A stretch of DNA of 64,000 bases from the NCBI GenBank assembly GCA_965267535.1, contig OZ254082.1, forward strand, positions 2,356,001 to 2,420,000, given 5' to 3'. Of the stretch, positions 40,751 to 50,348 are shown piece by piece. The notes under the pieces are model-generated. The model was not told the origin of the DNA, made no database searches, and was given only the letters and a program-made list of their open reading frames with translations. Within the stretch, counting starts at the first letter, position 1. The number at the start of each line of letters is the position of its first letter. This DNA is from CAXBNB01 sp965267535 (lineage in GTDB: Bacteria; Bacteroidota; Bacteroidia; Cytophagales; Cyclobacteriaceae). The translations under genes and the position numbers were made by a program.

Positions 40751-43700
40751 ATGTTTAGGTGTTGGCTTATAGTTTTGATAAGTGTTTGTAGCTGTCTTGC
40801 AAGCTACGCACAGCACTATTCCGCAAATATCAAAAGCCTGAATGTGGACCATGGCCTGCTTGACAACTCCATCTACTCTATTTACCAGGATCGTACGGGC
40901 TTTATCTGGATAGGTAGCCTTACAGGCATATCGCGCTATGACGGATATGACTTTATGCACATAGAGCTTGACCAGGAGCCTAGGGATGCAGGCGATACGC
41001 CGGTGATAGGGCTGCAGCAGGACAGTACGGGGCACCTCTGGGTAGCCACACGCGGGGCAGGGTTGTATATATTGGATATGGCTACATACGAACTGGCTCT
41101 TTATCAGTCGGTAGATAAGGTAAATGATCCCGGCAAGCGGATTACGTACATGTTTCAATCCAGTGATCAGCGTATATGGGTATTGTCTGATAACGGTCTT
41201 TTCAGGGTAGAAAAAACACACGAACAAACGCCTGTATTGCAAAAGGTGTGGCTGCTGGAAGAGGGCGGTATGGCCGTGAAAAATGTTGTGGAAGTAATTG
41301 AAAACAATCAGGGACAATTGGTAGTGTCTACACGTGAAGGACATATCTATCAAAGCGCTTCACCTGTCAACAATCGCTTTTCTCCGCAACTAATATTGAC
41401 ACGCGTGCCGCAGGCAAGGGGCACTCACGCTTTGCACGTAGATAGTAAAGATAAATTGTGGAGTACGGTCAATGGTCAGGGAGTTTTTGTAAACGATAAG
41501 GATAAAAACACCGAAAGTTTTTGGTTTGATAGTGATAAAAAAAACACCATTAGTGGGAATGGAATAGTCGACATTGTAACAGATCCCAATGGCAATACCT
41601 GGATAGCCACCAATAACTGGGGAATAAACAAATATGTGAAAGATACATTGGGCAATGCCTACTTTGTAAATCATAATTCTTCAGCAATTACACCCGGATA
41701 TCAGGCCACATCTGAGGCTTTTCACCGCATAGCCGATTTTTTTATACGTACGCTTTACTTCGACCGATCCGGCACTATGTGGATAGGAACACAGCGCAAC
41801 GGTGTGCTTATTGTTGACTTCAAAAAAGAGATGTTTAGGTTGTACCGTCAGGATCTCAGGCTGGATAATACGCTGTGGCATAGGGATGTAAGTATTCCTT
41901 ATGCAAGTAAAAATGGTGACCTGTGGATAGGTACATGGGGAGGTGGGTTGCACTACATTACAAAAAAAGAACTTTGGAAAACCGACCCGGACTATGTTCA
42001 CTTTTATCCCAAAGAAGGTGATAGTACCAGCATCAGCTTCAACAGGGTATTTCCGATTACTGAAGATCGTGACGGAAATATGTGGATAGGAACTAATGGG
42101 GGGGGCTTGAATTTGCTGAAGGCCTCAGAAAGGCATAAAGATAATCCTGCTTTCATACGTTTTCAACACGACCCTGACAAACCCGGGTCGATAAGCAATA
42201 ATACCATAACAGGGCTTTATATAGATTCTCAAAACCAGCTGTGGGTATGTACTCATAGTGGATTGAATTTGTATAACTCAAGTGACAATACATTTAACAC
42301 CTATTTAGAAGGAGCTCAGGTTTTTGACTTAGTTAAAGACAATGTTGGGCTCCTGTGGATTGCCACAAATGATGGTATATTTTCCTTAAATCCTGCAACA
42401 CGCGAGAAGAAGCATTATAAGTACTTCATGCTAAACAATGTGAGAGAAGAAGTTGCAGTAGTTAGACACCCTGTCATAGACAAACAAGGGAAATTATGGT
42501 TTGTAGGAAACAAAGGACTTTTTTGGGTTAACAGACAGAATGATACCATCGAACATTACCAGTCTGGAGAATTTACTTTCAATAGCCTTGAAAGTGTAGA
42601 AATAGATTCCAAAAACAGGTTATGGTTAGGAAGCTGGACAAGCGGCCTTTTTATGCTTGACCAGACAAATGATAAATTTTATAATTTTCCTATGTCTCAG
42701 GGCAATGTGGGCAACAGTTTTACTGCAGGCTCTTCTCAGGCACAGGATGGTACACTGTATTTCGGTAGCCGCAATGGCTTTTATGCCTTTCACCCAGATA
42801 GTATTGTGATAGAAAAAGAATTGCCGGAAGTATACATAACAGCGCTTCGGGCAGGTGAAAACGAACTCAACCAACAAACACTCAGGCAATTAAACAATGC
42901 CAGTGGACATTTGCTGGAATTCGATTATATAGACAAAGTAATAACCATCTCATTCTCGGCATTGACCTATACCGGCCAGGAGCAACTGAAGTATGCCTAT
43001 ACCATGCAGGGTGTAGACAAAAAGTGGCACACGACCAACGTAGGGGAGCCTCGGGTGACTTACTCCAACCTTCAGCCGGGCAGGTACGAATTTAATATTC
43101 GGGTAGTTGATGAGTTTCAGTCCGGTCAGCCTTCTTCGTTTTTCATTACCGTAAAGCCCCCCTGGTGGCAAACCTGGTGGAGTTACACTGGGTTTTCATT
43201 GCTGATATTTACGCTGGTAGTGCTATTGGTACGCTACAGGTACAAACGCCAGCAGCTAGCTCAAAACAGGTTCAAGGAAAAAGTTGAGCGAGAAAAAGAA
43301 GAAAAACTTCAACAGATGAAACTGGAGTTTTTTACAAATGTATCGCATGAGATCAAAACTCCCCTCACACTGATAAAAGCACCGCTGGAAAACATGATAA
43401 AGTCCAGCGAACTATCGGAGCAGAATACAGCCTATGCAGAGCTTATCCAATCCAATGCGGAACGCTTAACTCACCTGACCAATCAACTGCTGGATTACCG
43501 CAAAGTAAGCCTGGGGCAAATGCCGGTAAAGGATGTAGAGATAGACTTTGTAGCTGTAGTACAAAATGTATGTGTGCTTTTTAGCGAGTGGGCAGTAAAA
43601 AATAAGATAGAATTATCCTGTGTTACCAGTCATGCATCTATGGTGGGCATAGCCGATAAGGAAAAGCTAGAAAGTATCGTTTTTAACCTGCTCAGCAATG

Positions 43701-44863
43701 CATTTAAACATACGCCTGAAGGTGGGCAAATTACTGTAAACATAGATGCAGTAACCGGCGAAAACGCCTCACTCAAGATAACGGTACAAGATACGGGGGC
43801 GGGCATTGCTCAACATAAAATTGATGAAATTTTCAATCTGTTTTTCAGTGAGGGCAATCAATCTCATACCGCACAGCGGGGAACGGGTATTGGTCTGGCG
43901 CTGGTAAAGGAATTAGCCACCTTGATGCATGGACAAGTGGGAGTGGAGTCCAAAGAAAATGAAGGGAGTAGTTTTTATGTGACTTTGGAGCAGGAAAAGC
44001 TCGATGTGATTTCAGGTAGTAAAGTCACACGTTTTCATACAAACACACCTGTAGCAAACCAGAAAACAACGCTCCGGGAGTCTGGAGGAAACGGTAAAGC
44101 ACCTTTATTGCTGATAGCCGAAGACGATAAGGATATGAATCACTACATCGCTATGCAATTTGTGGGGCAATACCGGGTTGTGCAGGCTTATGACGGAGAG
44201 CAGGCCTGGGAAACTGCGCGACATCAATTACCCGATCTGGTCATTACAGATTTAATGATGCCCAAGATGGATGGAATAGGTCTTTGCGAGTTGTTGAAAA
44301 CCACATTGGAAACCAGCCATGTACCTGTAGTGATGCTTACTGCCAAAGATCAGGATCAGGACAAAATGAAAGGGATAGAAACAGGAGCAGACGCCTACCT
44401 GACCAAGCCTTTTTCAGCAGACATATTAAAAGCTACTATCGACAACCTGTTGGAAAACAGAAAGCTGATACAGGAAAAATTCAGTAAGTCGGTGAAGGTA
44501 GAGCCCTCAGGCGTCACAATCACATCAGTAGACGAGAAGTTTATTCAACAAGCTCTGGAGGTAGTAGACAAGCACTTAAGCGATAGCAGTTTTTCTGTAG
44601 AGGAGCTGGCTAAAGATGTAGGGGTGAGTACCCCTCAGCTTTACCGTAAAATAAAAGGCATTACAGGAATGGCTCCTAATGAGTTTATCCGAAACCTCCG
44701 CTTAAAGAGAGCTGTAGCGTTATTGGAAAAAAGTGGTCTTACTATTTCTGAAATCAGCTACGAAGTAGGCTTTAGCAATCCCAAGTACTTTTCGAGGTGT
44801 TTTAGTCAGCAATTTGGGAATTCGCCAAAGACGTATCGCGAACAAAATACAGCAGCTAAGTAG
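40751..44863 (+). CDS. Hybrid two-component system regulator (propeller sensor, kinase, receiver, AraC output)
   Basis: I prefer the ATG at 40751 over a GTG two codons upstream. A signal peptide precedes a periplasmic sensor of repeated two-component propeller blades (IYQDRTGFIWIGSLTGI, EDRDGNMWIGTNGGGLNLL) and a Y_Y_Y domain (about 735-800). One membrane helix (about 812-832) leads to HisKA with H866 in FFTNVSHEIKTPLT, a HATPase (DTGAGI, GTGIGLALV), a receiver with D1167 in ITDLMMPKMDG, and a C-terminal AraC helix-turn-helix. Total about 1370 residues. Such proteins sense glycan fragments and activate nearby catabolic operons, here plausibly the DUF1553 unit or the sulfatase. Confidence 0.95.
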   Translation: MFRCWLIVLISVCSCLASYAQHYSANIKSLNVDHGLLDNSIYSIYQDRTGFIWIGSLTGISRYDGYDFMHIELDQEPRDAGDTPVIGLQQDSTGHLWVATRGAGLYILDMATYELALYQSVDKVNDPGKRITYMFQSSDQRIWVLSDNGLFRVEKTHEQTPVLQKVWLLEEGGMAVKNVVEVIENNQGQLVVSTREGHIYQSASPVNNRFSPQLILTRVPQARGTHALHVDSKDKLWSTVNGQGVFVNDKDKNTESFWFDSDKKNTISGNGIVDIVTDPNGNTWIATNNWGINKYVKDTLGNAYFVNHNSSAITPGYQATSEAFHRIADFFIRTLYFDRSGTMWIGTQRNGVLIVDFKKEMFRLYRQDLRLDNTLWHRDVSIPYASKNGDLWIGTWGGGLHYITKKELWKTDPDYVHFYPKEGDSTSISFNRVFPITEDRDGNMWIGTNGGGLNLLKASERHKDNPAFIRFQHDPDKPGSISNNTITGLYIDSQNQLWVCTHSGLNLYNSSDNTFNTYLEGAQVFDLVKDNVGLLWIATNDGIFSLNPATREKKHYKYFMLNNVREEVAVVRHPVIDKQGKLWFVGNKGLFWVNRQNDTIEHYQSGEFTFNSLESVEIDSKNRLWLGSWTSGLFMLDQTNDKFYNFPMSQGNVGNSFTAGSSQAQDGTLYFGSRNGFYAFHPDSIVIEKELPEVYITALRAGENELNQQTLRQLNNASGHLLEFDYIDKVITISFSALTYTGQEQLKYAYTMQGVDKKWHTTNVGEPRVTYSNLQPGRYEFNIRVVDEFQSGQPSSFFITVKPPWWQTWWSYTGFSLLIFTLVVLLVRYRYKRQQLAQNRFKEKVEREKEEKLQQMKLEFFTNVSHEIKTPLTLIKAPLENMIKSSELSEQNTAYAELIQSNAERLTHLTNQLLDYRKVSLGQMPVKDVEIDFVAVVQNVCVLFSEWAVKNKIELSCVTSHASMVGIADKEKLESIVFNLLSNAFKHTPEGGQITVNIDAVTGENASLKITVQDTGAGIAQHKIDEIFNLFFSEGNQSHTAQRGTGIGLALVKELATLMHGQVGVESKENEGSSFYVTLEQEKLDVISGSKVTRFHTNTPVANQKTTLRESGGNGKAPLLLIAEDDKDMNHYIAMQFVGQYRVVQAYDGEQAWETARHQLPDLVITDLMMPKMDGIGLCELLKTTLETSHVPVVMLTAKDQDQDKMKGIETGADAYLTKPFSADILKATIDNLLENRKLIQEKFSKSVKVEPSGVTITSVDEKFIQQALEVVDKHLSDSSFSVEELAKDVGVSTPQLYRKIKGITGMAPNEFIRNLRLKRAVALLEKSGLTISEISYEVGFSNPKYFSRCFSQQFGNSPKTYREQNTAAK

Positions 44864-44872
44864 TATGGTTTA

Positions 44873-45643
44873 TTATTGTACTGTTTCAGGTCCGGGGCTT
44901 ACTGCTGTCCAGCCCCCATCTACGATCAGGGTTTGCCCCGTAATGTGACTGGCCTCATCCGAAGCTAAAAACAAAGCAACATTGGCAATATCGGTGGTAG
45001 TGGCGGGTTTGCCCATTGGGGTAATCTTAGACCATGTGCTGTCATAATTTTGATCCGAAACTGTTCTTTCTGTTTTGGTAGCCCCGGGAGCTATTCCGTT
45101 GATGTTGATCCCATGAGGCGACAGCTCCAAGACGAGAGAGCGGGCAAGCATCTCGAGCGCTGCTTTTGTAAGCCCGTATGCAGCCAGGTCTTTATGAGCC
45201 TGATGTCCTGTTACAGAAGACATCACAATAAGCTTACCGCGGGTTTTATTGGCAATCATCACTTTTGATGCCGCTTGCAAGAGGAAAAACGAACCAAAAA
45301 TATTGAGTTGAATGACTTGCGATAGCTTTTCTTCGGTATAAGATAAAAAGCTATCAAACAAAGTAATGCCGGCATTGGGGATGGCTATATCCAAAGCACC
45401 AAATGTAGCAACTGTTTTGTCTACCATCTGGTATATGAAATCGACATTGCCTGCGTCTCCAGCTATGCCGATACACGATCCATAATTATCATTAATTTGC
45501 TGAGCTGCTTTTTGGGTTAGTGCCTCGTCCAGGTCGTTGAGTGCTACATTGGCACCTTCCATGGCAAATCGTTTGGCTATTTCAAAGCCGATACCTATTC
45601 CTGCTCCGGTTACGATGACAGTTTTGCCTTCAAATTTCCCCAT
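44873..45643 (-). CDS. SDR-family NAD(P)-dependent dehydrogenase
   Basis: A 256-residue classical short-chain dehydrogenase. The cofactor motif is TGAGIGIG near residue 12, NAG is present in IPNAGITLFD, and the active site has Ser in VMSSVTGHQ and YGLTK (Tyr-x3-Lys). The C-terminal TGQTLIVDGGWT is typical of sugar or 3-ketoacyl dehydrogenases. It probably oxidises a sugar or polyol such as glucose; the substrate is not determined by sequence. It converges on the hybrid regulator gene with a 9-base gap. Confidence 0.9.
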   Translation of the reverse strand: MGKFEGKTVIVTGAGIGIGFEIAKRFAMEGANVALNDLDEALTQKAAQQINDNYGSCIGIAGDAGNVDFIYQMVDKTVATFGALDIAIPNAGITLFDSFLSYTEEKLSQVIQLNIFGSFFLLQAASKVMIANKTRGKLIVMSSVTGHQAHKDLAAYGLTKAALEMLARSLVLELSPHGININGIAPGATKTERTVSDQNYDSTWSKITPMGKPATTTDIANVALFLASDEASHITGQTLIVDGGWTAVSPGPETVQ

Positions 45644-45843
45644 ATATAGTTTTTTTAATTAGTACTGTATCAAAAATATACATTATTCGCTGAGTTACAG
45701 ACAGAAGAGTTGGGTGAGTGTTGATTTTTTTAGGGTTTCACCAATAGTACACTTTGTAAGGTGCCTGTCATTTCAGAGCCTTTTTTCTTGTTCCTCATAT
45801 TTCTTCATCAGATATTTTGCTATCTTAAGAGGAAACATACATT

Positions 45844-46464
45844 ATGCTCAAAACTCAACTTTCCATATTGTCCTTTCTGATGTTGTGTCTATCATGGCAA
45901 GCCAGAGCTTATGGAGAGCTTGATTCCTTAGAACAGCAGGAAGAGCAAGCAGTTATACCCTATTTTTCTTACACCATACAAGCCATTGAAACCGGAGAGA
46001 GAACCATAATAGAGCGTGGCTTTAGTGCAGGTATTACCCTTTATGACAAATTAAACCTCGGGGTGTTTAGCAATTGGAATACGACGGAAATGACATTAGA
46101 AAAGCTGGGGTTGCCGCGGGAGCTGACTATGAAATATATCCATGGAGGTGTACTTACCAGCTACCAGCACCGACTTTCGCGAAAGCTGTCCTTTACAGTA
46201 GGTACACGGGTAGGTCAGGGCTCTGTAAGAGTATTGAACGCCGGCGATCAAATGGATGTAAGCAAACGAACGGTCGTCATTATGCACCCGGATGTTAGTA
46301 TAGAATTTTCTCCTGCTCGCCGAGCCAGCATAGGATTAAACATAGGATACAGGCTTATGACTGATATGAAAATGCAGGAAATAGTGAAAGGAGATCTTAC
46401 CGGCCTGGCTTATGGCCTGCAGATGAAGTTTCGCTTGATCAAATCCAAAAGAAATCCGTTTTGA
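45844..46464 (+). CDS. Predicted outer-membrane barrel protein of unknown function
   Basis: The 206-residue product begins with a signal-like sequence (MLKTQLSILSFLMLCLSWQARA). The rest alternates hydrophobic and polar residues in strand-length segments with Tyr and Gly at turns (SAGITLYDKLNLGVFSNW, LSFTVGTRVGQGSV, ASIGLNIGYRLMTDM), consistent with a small beta-barrel. I do not recognise a family. It stands alone between the SDR gene and the sulfatase, on the sulfatase strand. Confidence 0.65.
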   Translation: MLKTQLSILSFLMLCLSWQARAYGELDSLEQQEEQAVIPYFSYTIQAIETGERTIIERGFSAGITLYDKLNLGVFSNWNTTEMTLEKLGLPRELTMKYIHGGVLTSYQHRLSRKLSFTVGTRVGQGSVRVLNAGDQMDVSKRTVVIMHPDVSIEFSPARRASIGLNIGYRLMTDMKMQEIVKGDLTGLAYGLQMKFRLIKSKRNPF

Positions 46465-46627
46465 TTTGACCCCACTGCTCTTACTGAAACCGCTCATGCC
46501 ATAGGCCTTCTGTTCACCCAACTTCTGCAGGGTATCTTTTACATTCTTGATTTGTTTTTTGGAAAGGTAATTGCTAAAAGATAGCTTTAACCTTTAACTA
46601 TCCAATTTATCAAACTATTTTTCTAAA

Positions 46628-48379
46628 ATGCTTTTCAGACCAACCTTAGTCGCGTTAGCGTATTTACTGTTTTTTCATTCTACTAGTGCTAAAAACGCAG
46701 ATCAACCGAATGTAATCATCATCATGACCGACGATCAGGGGTATGGAGATCTCGGTTTTACAGGTAACCCGCATGTAAAGACGCCTACCATTGATGGTAT
46801 GGCCAAAAAAAGTATCCGCTTCAATAATTTTTATGTATCGCCTGTATGTGCTCCCACCAGAGCGAGTTTGATGACCGGTAGGCACTCCTTGCGAACAGGT
46901 ATAAGAGATACATACAATGGGGGAGCGATGATGGCCACAGAAGAAATAACTATAGCCGAAGTATTGAAAAGTGCCGGGTATGCTACAGGAGTATTTGGCA
47001 AATGGCACCTCGGTGACAACTATCCTTCCAGGCCTTCCGATCAGGGTTTTGACGAATCATTGATTCACCTATCCGGTGGTATGGGGCAGGTAGGCGATAT
47101 CACTACTTATTTTAAGGGCAATACCAGTTACTTCGATCCGGTATTGTGGCACAATAATAAAAAGGAAGCTTATGAGGGGTACTGTTCGGATATTTTCACT
47201 TCAGGAGCTATAGATTTTATAGAGCAAAACAGTAATTCACCGTTTTTATGTTATCTGGCCTTCAATGCACCACATACACCGCTGCAGGTGCCTGACGAGT
47301 ATTACGAGCAATATAAGGATATAGACCCCTCTGAAGGGTTTGAGGATTTACCTGAAATGTCAGAAAAAGACAAAGAAGATGCACGAAAGGTATACGCCAT
47401 GGTTACGAACATAGATGACAACCTGGCCAGGCTCTTCGATAAGCTCGACGAATTAAAGATAGCAGACAATACCGTTGTGATTTTTATGACAGACAATGGC
47501 CCTCAGCAGCGAAGGTATGTAGCGGGTATGCGGGGAAGAAAAGGCAATGTGTATCAGGGAGGAATTAGAGTTCCTTTTTATATGAATGTACCCCGGTCGG
47601 TAACTAAAAAGAACAACAAGGACATTGATCAGCCAGCTGCGCACATAGACCTGATGCCTACACTTGCCGAGCTTTGTCAGGCTCAGCTTCCTACTGACCG
47701 AACCATCGATGGAAAAAGCCTGCTGCCGCTACTGAAGGATCAGCAAGTAGACTGGACAGACCGATCACTGTTTTTTTACTGGACCCGAAAGTATCCGGAA
47801 CTGTATAACAACATGGCTTTACAGCGAAACGGCTATAAGCTGGTAGCCAAGACCGATTACAATGCATCTATTGACCAGTTTGAACTGTACAATTTGAATA
47901 CAGACCCTTTTGAAAAAAATAATTTGGTAAGCAGTCATACTAGCCAGGCCAATATGTTGAAAAGTGAATTGGATGCGTTGTATACTGAGTTGATTACTTC
48001 TGAAAATTTAATTCACCAGCCTTTGATAAAAGTAGGGCGTCCCGAGGAAAACCCCATTTACCTGAATCGTAATGACGCAGGAGGGGAGCGAGGCATTTGG
48101 AACCAGGAAGAAATTCACGGTAAGTGGGCTGTAGATGTAGCAGAGGGAGTTTACACGATCCGGTTTAGGTTTATAAAACCGATATCAGCCGGAGGGAAAA
48201 TGTATCTGGAAGCAGGAGCTCAGGTAAACCAGATGATAAACAAAGAAGATGGGATAGAAACTCTGGAAATGAAGGATGTATCTTTGCAGGCTTTCAAAGG
48301 AGATTTGATACCTTTCTATGCTGTGCAGGGCAGAAAGGTTTTTCCTTTTTGGGTGGAAATGGAAAAACAAGCAGAGTAA
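46628..48379 (+). CDS. Cys-type sulfatase (arylsulfatase family)
   Basis: The 583-residue protein has a signal peptide and an alkaline-phosphatase-like sulfatase fold. The maturation motif C-x-P-x-R is CAPTRASLMTG with Cys74, which must be converted to formylglycine. Metal ligands Asp35/Asp36 are in IMTDDQGYGDLG and FMTDNGPQQ. GKWHLGD and HTPLQVP are also typical. A C-terminal beta domain of about 100 residues follows. It removes sulfate esters, probably from a sulfated polysaccharide, in the periplasm or outside. No anaerobic-type maturase is encoded in the window. Its presence supports a marine or glycan-degrading lifestyle. Confidence 0.92.
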   Translation: MLFRPTLVALAYLLFFHSTSAKNADQPNVIIIMTDDQGYGDLGFTGNPHVKTPTIDGMAKKSIRFNNFYVSPVCAPTRASLMTGRHSLRTGIRDTYNGGAMMATEEITIAEVLKSAGYATGVFGKWHLGDNYPSRPSDQGFDESLIHLSGGMGQVGDITTYFKGNTSYFDPVLWHNNKKEAYEGYCSDIFTSGAIDFIEQNSNSPFLCYLAFNAPHTPLQVPDEYYEQYKDIDPSEGFEDLPEMSEKDKEDARKVYAMVTNIDDNLARLFDKLDELKIADNTVVIFMTDNGPQQRRYVAGMRGRKGNVYQGGIRVPFYMNVPRSVTKKNNKDIDQPAAHIDLMPTLAELCQAQLPTDRTIDGKSLLPLLKDQQVDWTDRSLFFYWTRKYPELYNNMALQRNGYKLVAKTDYNASIDQFELYNLNTDPFEKNNLVSSHTSQANMLKSELDALYTELITSENLIHQPLIKVGRPEENPIYLNRNDAGGERGIWNQEEIHGKWAVDVAEGVYTIRFRFIKPISAGGKMYLEAGAQVNQMINKEDGIETLEMKDVSLQAFKGDLIPFYAVQGRKVFPFWVEMEKQAE

Positions 48380-48566
48380 TTTTTGCGACCGTTTATCACA
48401 GTCCTCATCCATATTTCATAAATACCTGCCCGGCATAAAATGTAAGGCAACTGTTTTTTGATTTATTCGGTATAAATTTGAATCCCATTTATAAGATGAC
48501 TGACAATATAGTTTGTTGTCATACTATAGATGCAGTACAGAACCTATACCTTATCTAAACTCCGGC

Positions 48567-49160
48567 ATGGAAAAAAGCTTTGCTCAATTGGAAGACTCGG
48601 AATTGATGGAGCGTTTGTCTCAGGACGACCGCAGGGCTTTCGAGTACATTTTCAAAACATACTATCAGGATCTTTGTCGGTTTGGCGTTACCTACGTCAA
48701 AGATATGGACATAGCAGAGGAGCTGGTTCAGCAGATTTTTATCAATATATGGGAAAGACGCTACGAGCTCAGCATAAGTTCGTCAATGAAATCTTACTTG
48801 TTTACAGCGGTTAGGAATAAATCTTTCAACTACCTGAAATTACAATTGCCTAAGGAGTATAAGAAAGTAGATGTAGATGAGGTGGGGTTTATCGATCACA
48901 ACAACAAGGAAGAGGATATAGTTTTTGAAGATTTAAAAGTATATGTGGAAAAAGCCATAGACTCCCTGCCCGGAAAATGCAAAGCTATTTTTGTGTTGAG
49001 CAGAAACTCAGGGCTAACCTATAAGGAAATAGCCGAAGAGTTGGACATCTCTGTGAAAACGGTAGAAAATCAAATAGGTATAGCGTTGAAAAAACTCAGA
49101 GAACAACTCAATCCGGTTTGGGATAAAGTAATCGTATTGGTTTTGATGCTATTTGTATAA
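48567..49160 (+). CDS. FecI-type ECF sigma factor
   Basis: I choose the ATG at 48567 (MEKSFAQLEDSELMERL); the frame opens at 48513. The protein of about 197 residues has region 2 (RAFEYIFKTYYQDLCRFG, DIAEELVQQIFINIWERR, RNKSFNYLKL) and a region 4 helix-turn-helix (SGLTYKEIAEELDISVKTVENQIG), the form called Bacteroidales family 1 or FecI-like sigma. A short hydrophobic tail ends it. It should be released by the FecR gene 67 bases downstream and direct transcription of the receptor unit. Confidence 0.92.
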   Translation: MEKSFAQLEDSELMERLSQDDRRAFEYIFKTYYQDLCRFGVTYVKDMDIAEELVQQIFINIWERRYELSISSSMKSYLFTAVRNKSFNYLKLQLPKEYKKVDVDEVGFIDHNNKEEDIVFEDLKVYVEKAIDSLPGKCKAIFVLSRNSGLTYKEIAEELDISVKTVENQIGIALKKLREQLNPVWDKVIVLVLMLFV

Positions 49161-49227
49161 AAAAATATTGAATTGATTGGGGGGCGTATTGAGTTTGATT
49201 GACTCAATATCAAACAACAAGGAAACC

Positions 49228-50217
49228 ATGCTATTGAAAGAAGAAAAAATTTTTAACTACCTCAATGGATTTTCAGATCCATCGGAATCCGCCGAGGTGG
49301 AAGCCTGGAAAGCTGAGTCTGAGGCCAATGCCAGTGCCTTCGAGCAAATCAAAAAGATACATGAGCTCTCTGCTGTAAATACCACAGCAGCTCAACCCAA
49401 TGTGGAAGTAGCATGGGATAAAGTATCGGACCATTTGTTTAGTGCCAAAGAAGTGAAAATGCCGGATACAACGTCAACATCAGGAAACATGGCGTTGCTA
49501 TACAGAATTGCTGCAGTATTGGTTTTGGCAGTAGGGGTAAGCTATTTCTTCCTGGCACAGCAAAATGCCGGTCAATACGATCTGGCGTATACTACAGCTC
49601 AAGGGGAAGTCAAAGAACTAACACTGGCAGATGGCACGCAGGTGGTCGTAAATGAAAACTCAACATTTCGTTATCAGACAGCATTTGAGGGTGATCACAG
49701 AAGTGTTTATCTGGAAGGAGAAGCTTTTTTTGATGTAGCTAAAAACCCCGATAAACCTTTTGTTATTCATTCGGAAACGGCTACTACCAAAGTATTGGGA
49801 ACATCTTTTAACCTGATAGCATCTAAAAAGGGAGCCGCTGTAGATGTGTTTTCAGGTAAGGTAGCTTTTGGCAACCTGGAAAAGAATGCATCTAATGTGG
49901 TTTTGGTAAAAGGTCAACGGGCGGTTTATCATAAAGGTAAAGCACAGTTGAAAGAAGGGGCAAACCCCAATGCTTTAGCCTGGAAGACCAGACAGCTTAC
50001 TTTTGAAGCTACACCCCTTAAAGACATGGTACGAACACTCGAAAAAATATACAGGGTAGATATTGAGTATCCTAAAGAAATAGCGAATTGCTCGATTACT
50101 TCTACTTTTGATAACCAAACACTGGAACAGGTGCTGGACTTAGTGCAAATTGTTGCAAACATTGATTACAGCGAAAAAAATGGTATTTATACCTTGTCCG
50201 GTACCGGATGTAAGTAA
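49228..50217 (+). CDS. FecR-type anti-sigma factor / sigma regulator
   Basis: I take the ATG at 49228 (MLLKEEKIFNYLNGF) over a TTG at 49177. The protein of about 329 residues has a cytoplasmic N-terminal domain, one membrane helix (ALLYRIAAVLVLAVGVSYFFL, about 90-110), a periplasmic FecR domain (LADGTQVVVNENSTFRY, VYLEGEAFFDVAKNPDKPFVI) and a DUF4974 C-terminus (LTFEATPLKDMVRTLEKIYRVDIEY) that receives the signal from the STN domain of a receptor. The receptor lies just downstream beyond a terminator. Confidence 0.92.
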   Translation: MLLKEEKIFNYLNGFSDPSESAEVEAWKAESEANASAFEQIKKIHELSAVNTTAAQPNVEVAWDKVSDHLFSAKEVKMPDTTSTSGNMALLYRIAAVLVLAVGVSYFFLAQQNAGQYDLAYTTAQGEVKELTLADGTQVVVNENSTFRYQTAFEGDHRSVYLEGEAFFDVAKNPDKPFVIHSETATTKVLGTSFNLIASKKGAAVDVFSGKVAFGNLEKNASNVVLVKGQRAVYHKGKAQLKEGANPNALAWKTRQLTFEATPLKDMVRTLEKIYRVDIEYPKEIANCSITSTFDNQTLEQVLDLVQIVANIDYSEKNGIYTLSGTGCK

Positions 50218-50240
50218 GCTCAAAATAAATGGATAATAAA

Positions 50241-50267
50241 AACCCACTTTTCAGAGTGGGTTTTTTT
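50241..50267 (+). terminator. Intrinsic terminator after the FecR gene
   Basis: AACCCACT (50241-50248) pairs perfectly with AGTGGGTT (50255-50262), 6-base loop, followed by T up to 50267. It separates the sigma/anti-sigma unit from the receptor genes. Confidence 0.85.
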
Positions 50268-50348
50268 ATGCTTTATTAAAACCCCTTTATGAGCAATGCG
50301 TTATTTTCGCCTGTAGACTTTTTTAAAACAGAAAAAGCAAACGCCGGA

